Of a DNA stretch of 6,937 nt, positions 5,110-6,937 are shown one piece after another. Position numbers and translations under genes: made by a program. This DNA comes from Desulfocapsa sp. (GTDB taxonomy: Bacteria; Desulfobacterota; Desulfobulbia; Desulfobulbales; Desulfocapsaceae), in assembly GCA_029942265.1 (NCBI GenBank), contig JAOZTO010000071.1, positions 1 to 6,937 of the forward strand, read 5' to 3'. Within the stretch, counting starts at the first letter, position 1. Every line of letters begins with the position of its first letter. The notes beneath the pieces are model-generated. The model saw only the letters and a program-made list of their open reading frames with translations. It was not told where the DNA came from and searched no databases.

Positions 5110-6900
5110 TTAGGTCAATTCCTTTATTTTTCCTTCAGCATCAAGACCCCTTAGCTCAAAGTATTCAGAGCGCATAATCTCCAGATCTTCACTGGAGATG
5201 ACATCACCGTTTTCCAGGGGTTCTTTGGCAAATCGTTTTGGAAGAGATTCGTCTTGCAGGGTCATGCCTTCCTGTAGATTGAATTTACGTACAATTTCAA
5301 AGACATAATCCGCAGCAGCTTCCATCCCAGCTTTGCCTAAGGTCATGCCAGTAGTTAGCTCGACAATTTCTGCCATCTCATCCCACATATATAAGTCTCG
5401 ATAAAACCGGCAGGCAATCAGGCTATCCATCAAAGTCAGTCGATCTTCATAGTCTTTGAACAGAACAGCCTTGCCCTTAATTTGTTCTCTGGGGATTTGC
5501 CCGAACAGTTCTGGTTTATAAAAAGTAGCTCGCATATGGCATGCCCCTCTCGGGCTGACAGCATAGCCAAGGCCGACACCCTTAAGAGTGCGTGGGTCAT
5601 AACCTGCAGGTTCAAGACCTTTGACATGAATGGCGACATCTTCCATGTCCCAGGCTTTTGCAGCGGCAACAATTCCCTCTGCTAGGATATCACCGATACC
5701 GTCCCTGTTTGCTATTTTCTCAAGAAGCTCAGCTGTGGCAACTACATCACCATAATTGATCTTTTCGTCTATCTTACCCCTCTCGCTGGCCTCCATGGCA
5801 AAACTACAGAGATTTCCAGCCGTTATTGTGTCCATGCCCAGTCGATCACACAGGTCATTGAAAAAGGCAATTTCTTCAATGGAGCCGATATCACAGAGTC
5901 CGCCAAAAGCGAAAATAGTTTCATATTCCGGACCTTCAACAGTCAGTCCTTTATGGGGACCTTTTTTAATGGTGGAAAGTTTTCCACAAGCAACAGGACA
6001 GTGGCTGCAGGCTTTGGGCTTGACGTCCATTATTTCCTGCATGGCTGAAGCATTTATGGTCTCCCTATGTTCAGACTTGCCCTTGCTCCAATATCGGGTT
6101 GGAAATCCTCCAGCTTCATTGAGAAGATCAACCAGCATTGGAGTACCCAATTTACGGTAGTTACCAAAAATCGGTGTATCTTTGATCTTCTGAGTACATT
6201 TTTTAACAAAGGCCTTTAATCCTTCGGGATCAGCAAATTCTCTTTTTGCAGATCCGTTGAAAACCATAACCTTTACTTTTTTTGCGCCCATAACAGTGCC
6301 TACGCCTGTCCTACCGGCAGAACGCCATTTGTCGTTTTCTATAACAGCAAATCGAACCAGATTTTCTCCTGCTGGGCCGATCACGATGGCTCCAGATTTA
6401 TTTGGACCTTTGAGTTGGCTCCCCCAACGCTCAAGGGCAGTCTCTTCTGTAGTGTAAGTATCCTTACCCCAGAGATCTGAGGCATCATGGAAGGCTACAC
6501 CAGTTTCTGAAATTTCAAGAGCTACTGGACTATCAGATGCACCTTTTAAAATTATGGCATCATATCCTGCTCGACTAATTGCCTCAGGTGCATGTCCTCC
6601 CGAATAAGACTCTGAGTATAATCCGGTTTGAGGACTTTTGGTGTAAACACCATATCTACTTCCACCGTGAACAGGGCTGGCAGTAAGTGGGCCGGTGGCA
6701 ATGATAAGATGGTTTTCCGGAGAGAGTGGATCACAACCTTTTGGGTTTAATTCCAGCAGGAGGTGGGAGGCCAGGCCTTTGCCGCCGAGTGTTTTCTCCA
6801 ATGGTATTGCACTCAAATCAGATACGGAAAATGACCGGGAATCCAGGTCAATGGTAAGGATTTGGTTGTGGAATCCTTTTACACTTTTTTTATCGCTCAT
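5110..6900 (-). CDS. Aldehyde:ferredoxin oxidoreductase (tungstopterin, AOR family)
   Basis: A complete 596-residue AOR, close to the ~605 residues of archaeal AOR. It oxidises aldehydes to carboxylic acids with ferredoxin as acceptor (or the reverse at low potential), using a tungsten bis-pterin centre and one [4Fe-4S] cluster. Domain 1 (about 10-215) shows GGKGLASHLL (39-48), ATGPLT, and the pterin-contact stretch AGRTGVGTVMGAKK (195-208). Cluster ligands are C298, C301 and C305 (CSHCPVAC) plus the distant C497 (DSLIACRF). EGPEYETIFAFG (322-333) and GLGYAVSPRGACH (443-455) are family motifs near the active site and second pterin. No signal peptide, so cytoplasmic. AAAAGGA lies eight bases before the ATG. 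A two-codon ATG-CCA-TGA overlaps the start, its stop sharing bases with the initiator. Convergent to the aminotransferase; a link through an aldehyde product is inference. It could also detoxify aldehydes from other pathways. Confidence 0.95.
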   Translation of the reverse strand: MSDKKSVKGFHNQILTIDLDSRSFSVSDLSAIPLEKTLGGKGLASHLLLELNPKGCDPLSPENHLIIATGPLTASPVHGGSRYGVYTKSPQTGLYSESYSGGHAPEAISRAGYDAIILKGASDSPVALEISETGVAFHDASDLWGKDTYTTEETALERWGSQLKGPNKSGAIVIGPAGENLVRFAVIENDKWRSAGRTGVGTVMGAKKVKVMVFNGSAKREFADPEGLKAFVKKCTQKIKDTPIFGNYRKLGTPMLVDLLNEAGGFPTRYWSKGKSEHRETINASAMQEIMDVKPKACSHCPVACGKLSTIKKGPHKGLTVEGPEYETIFAFGGLCDIGSIEEIAFFNDLCDRLGMDTITAGNLCSFAMEASERGKIDEKINYGDVVATAELLEKIANRDGIGDILAEGIVAAAKAWDMEDVAIHVKGLEPAGYDPRTLKGVGLGYAVSPRGACHMRATFYKPELFGQIPREQIKGKAVLFKDYEDRLTLMDSLIACRFYRDLYMWDEMAEIVELTTGMTLGKAGMEAAADYVFEIVRKFNLQEGMTLQDESLPKRFAKEPLENGDVISSEDLEIMRSEYFELRGLDAEGKIKELT

Positions 6901-6937
6901 GGCATAATTCCTTTTAAAGTTTTTCGTAACTATTCAG
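6901..6937 (-). promoter_or_regulatory. AOR leader with ribosome-binding site
   Basis: Read on the minus strand, AAAAGGA occurs at 6917-6911 (eight bases before and on the transcript side of the start codon at 6900). No promoter can be judged in the 37 bases available. The terminal GTAACTATTCAG (6926-6937, plus strand) matches the left flank of palindromic copy 1 (193-204) at 11 of 12 bases. Confidence 0.5.

Noticed and set aside
5756..6160. A 134-codon plus-strand reading frame opposite the AOR gene, and shorter frames opposite the other genes.
   Set aside because: They lie wholly inside well-supported genes on the other strand, have no recognisable motifs, and lack convincing ribosome-binding sites.

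Overview
The window reads as accessory chromosome from an anaerobic, moderately AT-rich bacterium. A tungsten-type aldehyde:ferredoxin oxidoreductase gene and a glycine-betaine-type ABC transporter beside catabolic dehydrogenases would suit a sulfate-reducing member of the Desulfobacterota (for example Desulfobacterales). That placement is inference: there is no rRNA or other phylogenetic marker here.

Layout. 1-168 is the 3' end of a ProV-type transporter ATPase, ending in a CBS-like domain. 169-662 is a 494-base gene-free stretch packed with inverted repeats: a ~110-bp palindromic element (copy 1), a long A/T-rich hairpin, and a ~171-bp MITE-like nested palindrome. 663-1517 is the ProW-type permease, with a GTG start behind a very strong ribosome-binding site, followed by a rho-independent terminator. 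1638-2414 (short-chain dehydrogenase) and 2462-3397 (3-hydroxyacyl-CoA-dehydrogenase-family enzyme) form a two-gene unit closed by a weak terminator. 3398-3682 holds copy 2 of the palindromic element and possibly a promoter. 3683-5032 is a class III PLP-dependent aminotransferase. A strong hairpin lies between it and the convergent gene at 5110-6900 (minus strand), a complete AOR-family tungstoenzyme. The last 37 bases are the AOR leader.

How the genes may work together. The transporter family takes up quaternary amines and similar zwitterions. The two dehydrogenases could oxidise hydroxyl groups of an imported hydroxy acid or amine, the aminotransferase could turn an amine into an aldehyde or ketone, and AOR could oxidise an aldehyde to an acid while reducing ferredoxin. 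This gene set suggests catabolism of a nitrogen-containing osmolyte or amino compound, but no substrate can be read from the sequence. Terminator-like hairpins separate most of the units, so this is a neighbourhood of related transcription units rather than one operon.

The least explained parts are the non-coding ones: a palindromic element present twice at about 85% identity with a compensatory base-pair change, and a second nested palindrome separating the ATPase and permease genes.
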